This document shows positions 12,613 through 24,575 of a DNA stretch of 64,000 bases, in pieces. The notes under the pieces were generated by a model that saw only the letters and a list, made by a program, of their open reading frames with translations, had not been told where the DNA came from and ran no database searches. Origin of the DNA: Dicaeum eximium (lineage: Eukaryota > Chordata > Aves > Passeriformes > Dicaeidae). Position 1 is the stretch's first letter. Each line of letters opens with the position of its first letter. The stretch spans positions 981,685 to 1,045,684 of the forward strand of contig VWZP01005794.1 of the NCBI GenBank assembly GCA_013396995.1, given 5' to 3'. Both the position numbers and the translations under genes were made by a program.

Positions 12613-15600
12613 GTTTAGAAATACCTTGACTACCTTGCACATGTCACAAACACTGTTTATCCTGTATCAGTGTATACAATTGACTGTTATTTTAGAAAGG
12701 CCTAGGCTAGAATACAGTCACAGAAATATTGTTATTGTATTAACAATGATATAAAGTCTTGTATTAGCTTGATAATGCAAGACTAATTGCCCATCATTGC
12801 TAGAGAAAAAATATTTCATGCAGATGCAGGATAAATACTAATGAGCTTGCTGATAGTTTTGTAGCTAGTTCTGACAGCAAAGCTATGCCAAAATATGCAT
12901 CAGACTGTTGTGGTTTGGTGGTGTGTTCTGAAGCTGCTGGGACTTGTAAAAAGATGTGCCCTGAGAAAGGGTACCATCTATTTTGGGTTTTTTAATTATA
13001 AAGACAAAAAGACAATGAGGATTGAAAGCAGTAGAACAGAAGCAGGTAAAACAAGACAGTCCATTTATTAGTAATTCTCAGGTATAGCTTAAATCTTTGC
13101 ATTTGCCTTACTACCTTCTTCCTCATCCTAATTTTCAGGCAGCAACAGGTAAATACTGTTATTTTAAATCCTTCATGATCTAGAATCTTTAGCAAAACAT
13201 CTAATTGTCAGATACAGAACTGCCAGCCATGAAATTTATATTTATTTTAGGACTCTCCAGTGCATGTATGTTTCCTCTCCTGAAGATTTTCTGTATTTTA
13301 ATATATTTTCCTGCTTCATAGTATATTTAACTTTACTTTGCAGCACTCCATATAATTAAAAACTCATTCTGATGCCACTTTTTAAAGACTGCTATCTGAA
13401 GGGACTTTATCTCAAAGCATTTCTCTTTCAGATTAAAATTTCTGCATGGGTGGTTCTAATATTTTGAATTGAATCAAAATAAAAATCATAAAAATACCAA
13501 CTCTATGCACATATATCAAGGATTTGAGCATGCCAGTGAGAATATCCTACAATGTTTTCCAAACCAGGAGGCAAACCTATTAATTTATTTTTTACAGTCC
13601 TCTTTTGGGCAATGCACAGCTGTTTCTTGAGAGGCATTGGGCTCCTGCCCCTTGCAAATGATCAGCTTAAGTGGCCTCAAGAGTGTTCTGCAGGACAATG
13701 ACCTAAAATTTGTATGCTTTTCCTTCATTCCTCAAAATAAGAGAGAGTAGTTCTTCAGTACAATGGACTTGTCCTGTGGCAGAATTTTAAACCAAGCGAG
13801 CAGAAACTTCTAGCACTCTTCATGGCAGAAAATATTGTGGACAGCACTCATATGCGACATTTGCAGTTTACTCCTTTTGTCCCAAGAGACTGTGCAGTGG
13901 GTTTTACTCATTATTAGGACAGTGGAGCCATTTGATCAAGATAGTTACAAATCATGAAAATAAAAAATGCAAAAAATTCATCAATTTTTACTATTTTTTA
14001 TTAAATCATATAATAACTGAAACAATAATTATCATTATCTAGCCAAAATATTGGATAATTATTTAAAAATTATATTAATGGTATAAATCATGGCTTATTG
14101 ACATCAAGAGAAGGAATTAGATAGATATCAGTGATTGTGAGATCAGAATGTGATACTCTACACTGAAACGATGGCCTGAAACTATTTAATTGGAAGTTTT
14201 TAAGTCCAAACATAATAAAATATGCCAGCAAGTTTTAGTGGTACACAAATTACATCATGTGTTTTACTTTGGTCTATTAGATTACAGATACATCCAAAAT
14301 TATAATAAACACATAGACATGCCCTGCCCAGGCTCCCTAGGCTCTAGATGAGTAAGTGGATTTAAAGATCAGCAGCCTGAGAAAGAAATTAGCTGCAGTC
14401 TAGAAGAGAGGGACCTAAGCAGCTGCATCCTAGCAGTTCTTAGCACCTTAATTCCAAACACAAGAATCTGAGTTTAGCAGAACTTCTTCCAGCTTAAAAA
14501 CTTGGGATAAAAATTTGCTCTGCCATAAGGGAAACAGTGATGGTTGCTTCACCTGCCATTTCCAGTGACAGACTCATATTTGGGGCATTTGGCCAAGAAT
14601 GGATGATTCATGTTTGATTTCCTCTTATATCTGACAGGATTTAAATCTGTTTCCTATTTCCTAGGTGTCAAGGTATAAAATGGGAAAGAGAAGAAATGGG
14701 CTATGTACACCTGTCAGAAGAGAAGAGACCTCTTTTCTGCTTCTGGGACTGTTCATGAGTTTTACAAAGTGAAGTGTAGCAATAAATAAGAAGTGAGTTT
14801 GGGAATTAGAAGACATGATATTTCTCAAAGACCTGAGAAACCATTGTGACAGCTATGAGCTGATTTAACACCCTGGTGTTTCTATATCCATCATGAAACA
14901 TGATGTGCTCACTTTTTGAAGAAGAACAATCACCATAGGTGCTGTTTACATCTTACATATTAGCCTACTCATTCTCATGCTCATAAAGCATTCATAGCCA
15001 AAAAGAATTTCCATGAAAACGTTCAAGGTGAATGATATTTCAGCTTTGAGTTTCTTACAATAAGTTTCTTTGACCAAGACATAAATTTGAAATTGCTCAA
15101 TGAGAGAATAAAATTAGCAAAAAATTTCCAGTCTCTGCTTGAATGATACAGCTGCCAGGAACTTTTAAAATGAATGGTACAGCAGATTGTTTCTTCCTTC
15201 TTTAGACAGCTTTCCTTTTTTTTCATTACAGGTTGATGTACCCAGACTCTGGATCCCAAGAGAGCAAAGTTAGGTGCCTAAACTCCAGAGATGGTTCTGA
15301 TTCCTGGTCTCTCTGGGTTTGGTTTATCTTATGATAATGACAATTCTTAGTTTGTATACAGTATTTTATAATTTCAGTGGAGAGCATTCCCTGTCCCAAG
15401 ATGTGATAGGATACCTACTGGGACATGGCAACCAAGTGCACAGCAGAAACTGAAAGTACTTAATGAATTTCATTCACTGATTTCATGAAGAAGCAAAGCC
15501 TGAGAGAACTATCAATATACGGCATTGAACCCTAATTGCAATTCCTGTTTACTCACTGCCTCATGAGAGTTTATAGATCATATTTCCCATCATCCATTCC

Positions 15601-16172
15601 TTCTTGTGAGGCAAAAACCACTTGGTATTCTCACTCAGTGTTTGTACTCTTTATATATGCCCTGTATCATGCTATGCATTTTTATTATCTGTGCTGTAAT
15701 AGAAAGCAAATAAAAAGTATTATAAATTCAATAAAACAATAGGGGAAGATACAACATAGGGCCCTGGAGAAAATGCCTGGGAATAGCAGGCAGAAACTAA
15801 AATGTGATGAACATATTGATCTTTTTGTTATGCCTGAGGAATGCAGAGTGCACAAACAATGGAGGGAGGAATGAATGTGTGTGTCTTTCTCATCTGGCAT
15901 GACTGATTTTCTGTAGTCACCCCTCAAGCAGCATACAAAGCAGAAAAACAAAGGTACTACTTGATCATCATGATTATCAAGAGTGAATATCCACTGATAA
16001 TGATAAAATTTAGCTTTGCATTATGATCTTAAGTGTTGGATTTTTTCCTAAAATTTTTAAAAACAAACAGGACTGCCTGGAATTACATGAAATTGCCATT
16101 TTCAGACATTTTTTGTCTGTAATGGGAAAACCAGAGCAAGAAAAAAATAAGGCTCTCAAAAAAAAAAAAAAA

Positions 16173-16492
16173 CCAAAATCCCATTGCATCCTTAAGGGGT
16201 GAAAATGTAACTACTGACTTCTTGAAAATATTTCTTAAATGTATAATTTGTGGGCCATCTTTATCTTGCAGTGCTTCCTGAAAAATACCAGCAATTACCT
16301 TGAGGCATTTCAAATAAACTCTTAGACTTTTCTTCCTGTCTTCAACAAGTACAGCCTCTTCTTGCAATTCTTTGGTGACACGTAAATGTTTTGCTGTGAC
16401 CTGAAGCCTTGAAGTCATTACTTGAAAAATGTCGAAACCTCTTGACTATCTGTATTCTTTACAATTTGTAGCTCCTTTAGCATCTTTTCCTA
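16173..16492 (-). other. Coding-like segment with a frameshift, possible exon or pseudogene, unidentified
   Basis: On the minus strand a pyrimidine-rich stretch ends in TTGCAGTAG, a tandem acceptor-like signal, at about 16490-16495. The next frame reads EKMLKELQIVKNTDSQEV and then stops. Shifting frame near 16420 gives a further 80 or so codons of balanced composition that begin MTSRLQVTAKHLRVTKEL and continue past LRVYLKCLKVIAGIFQ to FSPLKDAM at about 16180, where a poly-T run begins. The lysine- and glutamate-rich residues look more protein-like than most chance frames in this window. I do not recognise the family. It could be a frameshifted exon, an old retrocopy, or chance. Confidence 0.25.
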
Positions 16493-17972
16493 CTGCAAAT
16501 ACAATGAAAGAAGACAGTCTCCTAATGTCATTGTGAGATGCATCGATGTGATGTGAGTCACAGGAAGAGAATGAAACTTTGCTTAGTGTGCCTCTCATGA
16601 CCTGCGGACAAACTCTTCAGGGTACTCACACTTTCCTCATGTTCTTCTACTACTGTAAAACCAGAAAATAGAATCTAATTAATTTCTAGAAGAAAATTCT
16701 GCTTCAGACTAAGTACTCTCTACAAGTGAAAAACAAGTTGATTAAAGCTGAAGGATTAAAACTATGGTGGTTTTTAACTCAGTGAAGTCCCTGTTTGAAA
16801 GTGATGGCAGAGTTTTATATGATTACAGACAATAACTTCTAAACCAAAAATAAAAAGTGCTATATTATGAAATGCCCAGTCTCATACATTTACCTAATTT
16901 CTAAGATATGAAAATTTTCTAGCCTTTTTATTATCAAGAAGTTTTACAAAATTTAAGTAAACTCCACCGTGATTCTGCCTAAGATCCAAGATACTACAGT
17001 AATGAAAATATTTCATAATTCTGAGAACATATCCATTATTTACTTGAGCTGCAGCTTATTTCCTAAAAGTGTTCATTTGATTCAAATCAGTGAACTAAAG
17101 ATGTTCATGGGAACATCTTTTTTCCCTTCACTTTAATTACAAAAACACATTTTGATACACATTTTCAAAGAGCTGTTTTAGTAGTGGGGTTTTATTTTCT
17201 CCCAAAAGAAAAGTTGTTCAAGATAATAGATTGATAAAAACCTCTAATTTCACAGGTGATGATTTAAATAATTTGTAGTAAAAAAATGCATTTTTAAATG
17301 CCAAATACTTCAGCAGGAAAGTAATGGAAATAACAATCAGCTTCTACTTATTCTAGACAATATATTAGGTGTGGTAAATTTAGAAGAAAGGACCTTAAAT
17401 AAATGGTAAAACGATTATAGATATGATATGTTAATGTTGAATTTACAATAAAATCAGAAAAATTATTGGTGCAGCAAAAAGGATTAAGCAATTAGTCATT
17501 ATGAAGCTAAACAGAAAAGAACATATTGTTCTATAAATTTTAAATTGGTACTTTACTATTTTTTACAGTCTATAGAAAATGTTTACATGCTTATTTCTTT
17601 ATCCATCTATTTGTTTAACTGAATTTTTCAGCCCTAAAATGAAAAACAAGCATCTAGTATCTGGGTACAATCACATTAGTAGCAAATTAATACATTTTTG
17701 CCAGTGTCAGTCACACTGAGGATCATAACAACATAGAAATGTAGCAAAAATAATTATTCTTCCAATAATGTCTATATTTTTGTTGTCAAACTTTAACTAA
17801 CTGCTGTGTTTTAATAAGCATATTCAAAATATGGTTGGTTTCATGGTGTGTGCTGAAAAAAATCAAGAAGATTCCAGATGTTACAAATGAAGACAGGAAA
17901 CAACACCAGAGACAGAGAAATGGCAAACAAAAAATAAACCAACTACTTTTTCTTGTGTTTGCTGAAGTTCAG

Positions 17973-18026
17973 GTGAGCTTTGTCTCATCTCAGAATTACA
18001 GGAATGCAGCAGAAGATGAAAGACAG
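17973..18026 (+). other. Possible 54-nt in-frame exon, unidentified
   Basis: The segment follows a pyrimidine-rich stretch ending in AG at 17971-17972 and precedes AGACAG|GTAAGT, a near-ideal splice donor with GT at 18027-18028. It is exactly 18 codons and open in the first frame, reading VSFVSSQNYRNAAEDERQ. The acceptor is less convincing because purines (CTGAAG) lie close to the AG. No family is recognised. A chance pairing of splice-like signals is a serious alternative in a window this size. Confidence 0.2.
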
Positions 18027-18984
18027 GTAAGTCTCTGGGGTGTGTTGGTCTCCAGCACTTATAGACCTGAACCCAAACTGTAATATTGATGTGACAGCTC
18101 CAGCAGCAGCTAATGGGGATGACAGAGCACACACCTAATGTGTTTTCATAAAGAAAAAGCACTGCTTAGCAAATTATGAATTACATCTAGTATCAGAAAG
18201 ATGTAGCTCTTTTTTACTGTATCAATATAGCTTTAGTCTTGAAGTGACCAAGGCATGGATGAAAGTGCAAAGCTGCTATCAAAAAGAAATGAGCCTAGCT
18301 TTAAGCAGTTTGTAAATTGGAAGAGTCATTCTGTCTGTAACACTTACATGATCATATAGAAACAGCAGAAATAACTTGGAAGACCTGGAGATTTCAAATC
18401 TCCTTGAAATAAACTAAGGACAAATAGATCTGTCTCTGTTGCTGATATTACCTGTCTTGTAAAGTGCTTTTCCCAGTCAGGTCTTAGTACATAAGAGTAG
18501 GTATGGGAGACTTGCTGGTCTTCATCCAAAACATGTGGCTGACATTGCTTGTGTTGTTTGTAGACAGCTGTAAATGCTACATAAAAAAATTAAAAAGGAA
18601 AAGCATCCTGAAAGTGTAGTTGTAGAACAGGACCCGAGATTTGATTGATTTATAGTGATCTTCAGTTTTTATGAAGTCCAACACATCATTTTTTAGTAAT
18701 TAGATTTAGTAAGAACAGATATGTACTTTCAGCATCCTTAGCTGTAGTTTTTTTATATGAACGAGGTGAAAGAAAAGAAAGTGAAAATCAACATTATTAG
18801 CCATGCATATAGTAAATACAAAATGAATTGTTTTTATCTGGAATCCCAATATGGAAGGAGAAGGAAAGTTGCACTTAGCAAATTAAAGTTATGGTACATA
18901 AGTGTTCCAAACTCCAATAGACAAATTTTTCCTGTAGGATTAGGCAGTTCCTTAAATATAATCAATAAGGGAGGTTCTATAAAT

Positions 18985-20030
18985 ATTTTTAAAGACTAAG
19001 GCTTTTGACTGTGTCTCCCATAAGGTTCTCACAGAGCGGCTGTGCCTGTGTGGGCTAGATGAGAAGACAGTGAACTGAAAACAGGCTGAATAGCTGTGCC
19101 CAGAGAGCAGAGGTCAGTTGAAAGAAATTTAGTTGGAGGCCAATAGTGTACCCTAAGAATCAATATTGAGTCCTATCCTACTGAGCATTAATGACCTGGA
19201 TGATGAGATAGAGCGTATGCTCAGAGTTTGCTAAGAACACAAAACTGGGAGGTGTGGCTGACATGCCAGGGTAATGTGCTGTCATGCAGAGGGACAGGCT
19301 GGAGAAATAGGTCGACAGAACCTCAGGTAATTTAACAAAGGGAAGTGCAAACTCCTGCACCTGGTAAGCAGCAGCACCAGGCACCAATGTAACCTGAGGT
19401 CCCACAGGCTGAAAAGCAGCTTTGCAAAAAAGGACCTATGGGGTCTGATGGACACAAAGTTAAACATAAATCAGAAATGTTTACTTGCAGCAAAAATAGA
19501 GAAATGACATCCTGGATTACAATAAACAAAGTATTGCCAGCAGGTTGAGAAAGGTGATGTTTTCTCTCTATTGAGCACCAGTGAGGCCACACTTTGAGTA
19601 CAGTGTTCAGTTAAAAGCTCCCCAGTACAACAGAGGTATGAACATGCTGCAAAAAATCTAATAAAGGACCACAAAGATGTTACAAGGACTGGACCAGAAC
19701 ATATTTCCTGTGGGGAGACTCTGCAAGACTCAAGAATGTTCAGTGAAAGGAAGGGAATGCTAAGGATTAATTTTGTCAGTGTATGTAAATACACAAAAGA
19801 GGAAGATGGAGCAAGGCTCTTTTAGCCGTGCACAGTGACAGGACCAGACACAATGGGCACAAACTAAAACACAACAGGTGCCATCTGAACATCAGAAAAC
19901 ACTTTTTCACTGTGATCAAGCACAAGTTGCCCAGAGAGGTTGTGGAGTTTCCATCCTTCAAGGTACTGAAAAGCTGGGGGTTGGACCAGATGGTCCCTTC
20001 CAATATCAAACGCTCCATGATTCTGTGATG
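18985..20030 (+). mobile_element. CR1 LINE copy, plus orientation
   Basis: A 5'-truncated CR1 of about 1 kb. It starts in the reverse transcriptase part (AAGGCTTTTGACTGTGTCTC near 18999) and retains decayed copies of the conserved blocks: GAGCATTAATGACCTGGATG near 19182, GAGGGACAGGCTGGAGAAAT near 19290, GTGAGGCCACACTTTGAGTA near 19582, and GCACAAGTTGCCCAGAGAGG near 19920. It ends with GGACCAGATGGTCCCTTCCA and CATGATTCTGTGATGG at 20016-20031, the octamer tail. Frames are broken in several places and the FADD site is not intact. Confidence 0.88.
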
Positions 20031-22196
20031 GACATAATTTTTTTTTTCTCCTTTATTTTATGAGATGCAAAGAATATTCTATCATTAATGACCCAAAATT
20101 TATCTGTTCTTCTATGTTCCTTGCATTTATTAGATCATTTTCTTTGGTACTATGTAGATTTTGAGGGGCTAGTCCTGATGCAAAAGTTGTTGAAGACAGC
20201 AGGGTCCTAAGTGATTACATAATCTCATTTACACACTTTTGTTCTAGTCACTGAACATAAGAACATGAAAACAATAAAAGAACAGAATGAAGACAAGGAT
20301 TATGTATGCACTTGGGAGGAAAATGTATCTGGTTCTGCTTTCTTTATAAGCTAATACATAATTTCTTTCTTCATTTAACTAATTTTTAACTAACTTTTCT
20401 AAAGTTAACTAATCAATAACGGGGGAAAAAAACCACTGATTAAAAAAAGGCCCTGGGGACCTTAGTTTCACATTATTTTACAAATTAAAGAAAGAAAAAT
20501 GAATGTTAGTTATGTACTACATACTGTAAGGAAAACTTCCCTCTTTCAGAATTTTTCTGAGTAAGCTTGGCTTTTCTAACATCACCATTTAGTTCATTCA
20601 TGAACTGCTAAAACACTGTTTCTAGTACTCAGGCATGAAGACTCCATTTCCCATATTTTTGCCAACTTTCACCAATAGCAGTGTATAATCTTCCAAATAA
20701 AAGACTATTAGTAGGGTGTCTGCATAATCTTACAGTACTTGAAACCAGAACTTTTGAGTATTTTCATCATTGGCAAGGCACTCTAGAGATTTTTCTTTCC
20801 ACTGGCAAGTACCACTGGCAGTGGTATTTCCACACTGGCTGCAAGATGATTTTCCAAAATTCATCTGAAGTCCTTGACTCTCTTGAGCTTCTGCTCTCCC
20901 TTGTTGTACAGTGCGTAGAACACACAGATGCCAAAAAGAATTGAAATTAAAAAAAAAAAAAGAAGAAAAATTATAATGCAAGCTAGATCTCCTCAGTTTA
21001 TTTGTATGTATGTCAGCTAAGGCCAGAAGAAATCAGTTGAACTTAGCTAATTTCCTACATAACAGTCTACCAGATTACACCCACTCCATGTACTGCCCAG
21101 TCCCATCCACTGTTTTCATTGAAGTATATTTTACTTGGAAAATACCTGTTTTCAGGTGGAGGTCTTAATAGAGTCTATGTTCATTAGTATTCTGTTACAA
21201 TTGCCATTACTACCCAGTTTTAATAGCTGACAATTTATTTCCTAAAAAAAACATTGTTATCTATACTTCAATTTGTGCACCTTCCCATTGAAGTCATTAT
21301 GTCTTTCTATAATTTTTGTCACTAGATCTGAAAGTAGGAAGATGCTATTCATTGAGACAATTCTCAGATTTGTTCTCATGAGGAAAACAGAGATAAGTTT
21401 AAGAATTACAGGTTATAGGTTGACAGGTTATAGCTACAAATATTTTAGGTGCGGATTTTCTCCAGAGCTACTTCTCCAAAAATTGAGCTATCCTTTCTGT
21501 CTTTATTTCTTTCTAAATACCTAAGGATTTTCCTCTCTTAAAGATCTTCATCTATTTTATACTCACCACTGTTTAACTGCAGAAATTTTAGATGTGGTAT
21601 CTAGAGGTATTTTTCAGTAGTAATTTTGTGTTTATTTCTAGATAATTGATTAAAATTATGCATTGTTTTAGGCCTAATTTCGGTTCCTCTACAATAACCT
21701 CCCTCCCTCATAGAAATAACTGCATCACTGTATTTTGTCATTTGCTATCATTTAGCTGGCAGGTAGCTGGGTCCATCTAAACTGCTCTTACCATAATGTG
21801 TTCTAAGTAATATGCTATGTAGTAATTTAAAAAACGAAGCTTTCTCTAGAGGTTTATAAATTACAATAAAATAACCTGTATATATAATTTATTTCTATGT
21901 GTTTAACCTATATTTTTTCTTAAAGCCTCTGTTATTAACCCCTATGTTAAAAAGCAATGTGAACTGTCTGTCCTCATTTATATGTATTTCGCCATGAGGT
22001 TTTAAGCTATCATTGTGAATAGAAGAACTGATCTGTCTTTAATGTCATTTTATTTTAACATCACAATCTAACCCCTTTTTAATCCATTTAATACAAACCA
22101 CAGTGATTTAATAGACATGGCTCTTTTCCCCTCAGCATGTTGTGTCAAACTGTATAAAATTCAATACACAAAACAAATCCAAACAAATCAAAACAG
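20031..22196. other. Unique AT-rich DNA, nothing recognised
   Basis: No mobile element or exon signal is supported. Open frames of 83-87 codons at 20681-20981 overlap on both strands and carry no motif; one ends in an A run near 20950. Confidence 0.4.
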
Positions 22197-22362
22197 TGGT
22201 CTGGTTTCAGCTCAGATAATTATCTTCCCAATAGCTGGTACAGTGCTATGTTTTGGATTTAGGATGAAACTAATACTCATAACACACTGATGTTTTTGGG
22301 ATTGCTGAGCAGGGCTCACACAAAGTCAAGGCCTTTCCTGTTTCTTGCCTCATCCTACCAGT
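22197..22362 (+). mobile_element. 5' fragment of an avian LTR (family B), plus orientation
   Basis: The segment matches the start of the same LTR family found at 44581-45147 (minus) and 62964-63960 (plus). Shared blocks are CTGGTTT at the start, CAGTGCTATGTTTTGGATTT near 22241, ATTGCTGAGCAGGGCTCACA near 22300 and GTCAAGGCCTTTCCTG near 22325. Similarity stops near 22362 within the block that in the 63-kb copy reads CCCCACCAGCGAGG. The downstream two thirds, including the polyadenylation region, is missing. Confidence 0.72.
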
Positions 22363-22785
22363 GTGTATCACTTATTTTGTATGTTCTAATATTTTTACTT
22401 GTTTTTTTTTTTTCCTTTTCTGTCGTTAAACTTTCTTTCTTTCAACTTACAAATTTTATTTCTTTTTCTAATCCCACCTGGCAACTGGGGCAATAACAGA
22501 ACAGTTATGTTGTGATTAGCTGCCACGTAGTCAAACCTGTGACTAAATAAAAAAATTAAATTCGTGTCAGTAGACAAAACCTACTTTATATACAGCTTTA
22601 GTGGTCTGTAATTAACTACATTCTAGTACTTGACTTTTTTATCATCTGAGTTCTGTCATCTTTGTCTTATTTTTCTTGGGACTGATGTTAATCTAATTTA
22701 TTGAGGGTTGCTGTCTTACAAGCACCATATCAGCACTTTTGCAGTTTTTGCCTGAATCTTCTTGACTGCATCAGCAATAATAGAT
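22363..22785. other. Unique AT-rich DNA, nothing recognised
   Basis: This spacer lies between an LTR fragment and a CR1 cluster. It contains a pyrimidine-rich stretch with a T run near 22402 and no coding or repeat signal that I can name. Confidence 0.45.
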
Positions 22786-22956
22786 TTAAAGACAGCTGTC
22801 ATTGGAAGGTCCAGCTCTGGAGGTCCAACCCCACCCCTCTCAAGCAGGACCACCCAGAGATGCTTGGCCAGGACCATGTCCAAACAGCATTTCAATATCT
22901 CAAGAATGAAGACTTCACAGCATCTCTGAGCAAACTGTGGCACTGCTCAGTCACAG
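22786..22956 (-). mobile_element. CR1 LINE 3' fragment, minus orientation
   Basis: Antisense CR1 blocks appear in order: GGTCCAACCCCACCCCTCTC near 22822, CAAGCAGGACCACCCAGAGA near 22842, GGACCATGTCCAAACAGCAT near 22871, CTCAAGAATGAAGACTTCAC near 22899, and GGCACTGCTCAGTCAC near 22939. The piece stops where a 14-base A run (22957-22970) and a second CR1 begin, so it was cut by or fused to that copy. Confidence 0.78.
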
Positions 22957-22970
22957 AAAAAAAAAAAAAA

Positions 22971-24030
22971 TCATAGAATCATAGAATACTCGGGGCCTGA
23001 AAGTTTGAACCCCCCTGCCACAGGCAGGAACATCTTTCACTAGATCAGGCTGCTCAGAGCTCCATCCAACCTGGTTTTGAACATTTCCAGGGATGGGTCA
23101 TACACAACTTCTCTGGGCAGCCTGTTCCAGTGCCTCACCACACTCACAGTAAAGAATTTCTTCCTAACATTTAATCTAAGCCTGTTCAGGTTAAAAATGT
23201 TCCTCCTTGCCTACCACTTTCTGCCTGTGTAACAAGTTTCTCCTCCTCTTTTTTTATAAACCATTTTTAAGTTCTGTAAAGACACAATAAGGTCTCTGCA
23301 GACACCCTGGCTCTTAGCCTGTCTTCATAGGAGAGGTGTTCCACTCATCTGGGCACCTTCATGCCCTCCTCTGAATCTACTTTAACAAGTCTAAGTCTTT
23401 CTTTTGCTGGGGACCTCAGAGGTGGATGCAGTACTCCGGGTGAAATCTCATGGGAGCAGAGTAGAGGGGCAGAATCACCTCCCTTGCCCTGCTGCCCACA
23501 CAGCTTTTGATGCTTCCCAGGGTGTGGTTGGCTTTCTGGGCTGTGAGAACACACTGTTGGTTCAGGTCCAGCTTTTCACCCACAAGAACTCTCAAGTCCT
23601 TCTCCATAGTGCTGCTCTACATGACAACTTCTCCCAGTCTGTACTCATGTCTGGAATTGTCCTGATCCATGTGTAGAACCTTGCAGTTGTTGAACTTGAG
23701 GTTCTCATGGACCTACTTCCTAAGATTGTCCAGGTTCCCCTGACTGGAATCCCTTCTGCTGTGTCAAATTCACCACTCAGATGATTCCTATCATCTCCAA
23801 ACTTGCTGAGTATGCACTGGATCTCACTGTACTGTTGATAAAGATATTGGAGAGCCGCTGCCCAAGACAAGGGCCTTGAGGAACATCACTCATCACCAGC
23901 CTCCACCTGGTCATAGAGCTATTGACCACAACTCTTTGCCTATATCCACCTAGACAATTCCTTATCCACTGCATAGTTCACCCTTCCCACCCATGTGTCT
24001 CCAATTTGGATCTCTTGTTAGGCACGTTGA
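22971..24030 (-). mobile_element. CR1 LINE copy, minus orientation, with 3' octamer tail
   Basis: It begins on the plus strand with TCATAGAATCATAGAATA, the reverse complement of the CR1 octamer tail. It then runs through the standard antisense blocks: CATCTTTCACTAGATCAGGC near 23031, ACAACTTCTCTGGGCAGCCT near 23104, AGAATTTCTTCCTAAC near 23154, GAGTAGAGGGGCAGAATCAC near 23459, and GGCTTTCTGGGCTGTGAGAA near 23530. It reaches the reverse transcriptase part by about 23760-23960. It is the longest and best preserved CR1 3' region in this cluster, though still full of stops in the coding part. Confidence 0.9.
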
Positions 24031-24575
24031 GCCCGGTGTCAACCAACACCCCCAGGTCTTTTCCCTGGGCAGTTTTCCAGTCACTCTTCACCCAGCCTGC
24101 AGCCCAGCATGGGGCTGTTTTGACCCAAGTGCTGAACGCAGCATGTGGCCTTGTTGAACCTCATATAATTGGCCTTGGACCATCAGTCCAGTCTGTGAAG
24201 ATCCCTCTTCAGAGCCTTGGTTCTCTCCAGCAGATCAAAACTCCCACCCAATTAAGTGCCCCCTGAAAACTGACTGAGGGTCCACTGGATCTCCTCATCT
24301 AGGTCATTGATAAAAATATTAAACTGGTCCCAGTACTGAGCCCTGGGGAACATCACTTAGGACCTGCTACCAACTGGATACAATTCCATCCACCACACTC
24401 TCTGGGTCCAGCCACCCACTGAGTTTTTTGCTCAGGAAAGAGTGCAGCTATCCAAACCATGAGCAGCCAGTTTCTCCAAGAGATTGCTGTGAGAAATTAT
24501 GTCAAAAGCTTTACAAAGTCTGGGTAGACAACATTTATTGATCTCTCTACACAGATGGAGAGAACAAACTGTTCA
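24031..24575 (-). mobile_element. CR1 LINE fragment, minus orientation, different subfamily
   Basis: Directly beyond the preceding copy the sequence jumps back to an earlier part of the CR1 layout: AACCAACACCCCCAGGTCTT at 24041, then CATGGGGCTGTTTTGACCCA near 24109, a GGCCTTGTTGAACCTCATAT block near 24147, the reverse complement of the FADD region near 24270, and CCATGAGCAGCCAGTTTCTC near 24457. The repeat of the layout shows a second insertion of another subfamily. Related blocks recur in the CR1 at 63170-63592. Confidence 0.85.

Larger units (their letters stand above)
12613..18984. other. Long AT-rich unique stretch with two weak exon-like candidates
   Basis: I recognise no mobile element here. 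Two segments stand out and are listed separately: a frameshifted coding-like segment on the minus strand (16173-16492) and a 54-nt segment between splice-like signals on the plus strand (17973-18026). The rest is AT-rich with scattered A and T runs. Confidence 0.4.

Noticed and set aside
16279..16299. A GTAATT donor and TTTTTCAG acceptor close together on the minus strand inside the coding-like block
   Set aside because: The implied intron of about 20 nt is far too short to splice. The frame is also open across it.
19178..20063. Several open frames of 61-107 codons over the CR1 at 19-20 kb
   Set aside because: They are incidental frames in a decayed CR1, mostly antisense, none matching the reverse transcriptase frame over any useful length.
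23404..24266. Open frames of 90-114 codons on the plus strand in the CR1 cluster
   Set aside because: They are antisense readings of CR1 3' regions, which give similar peptides at every such copy.
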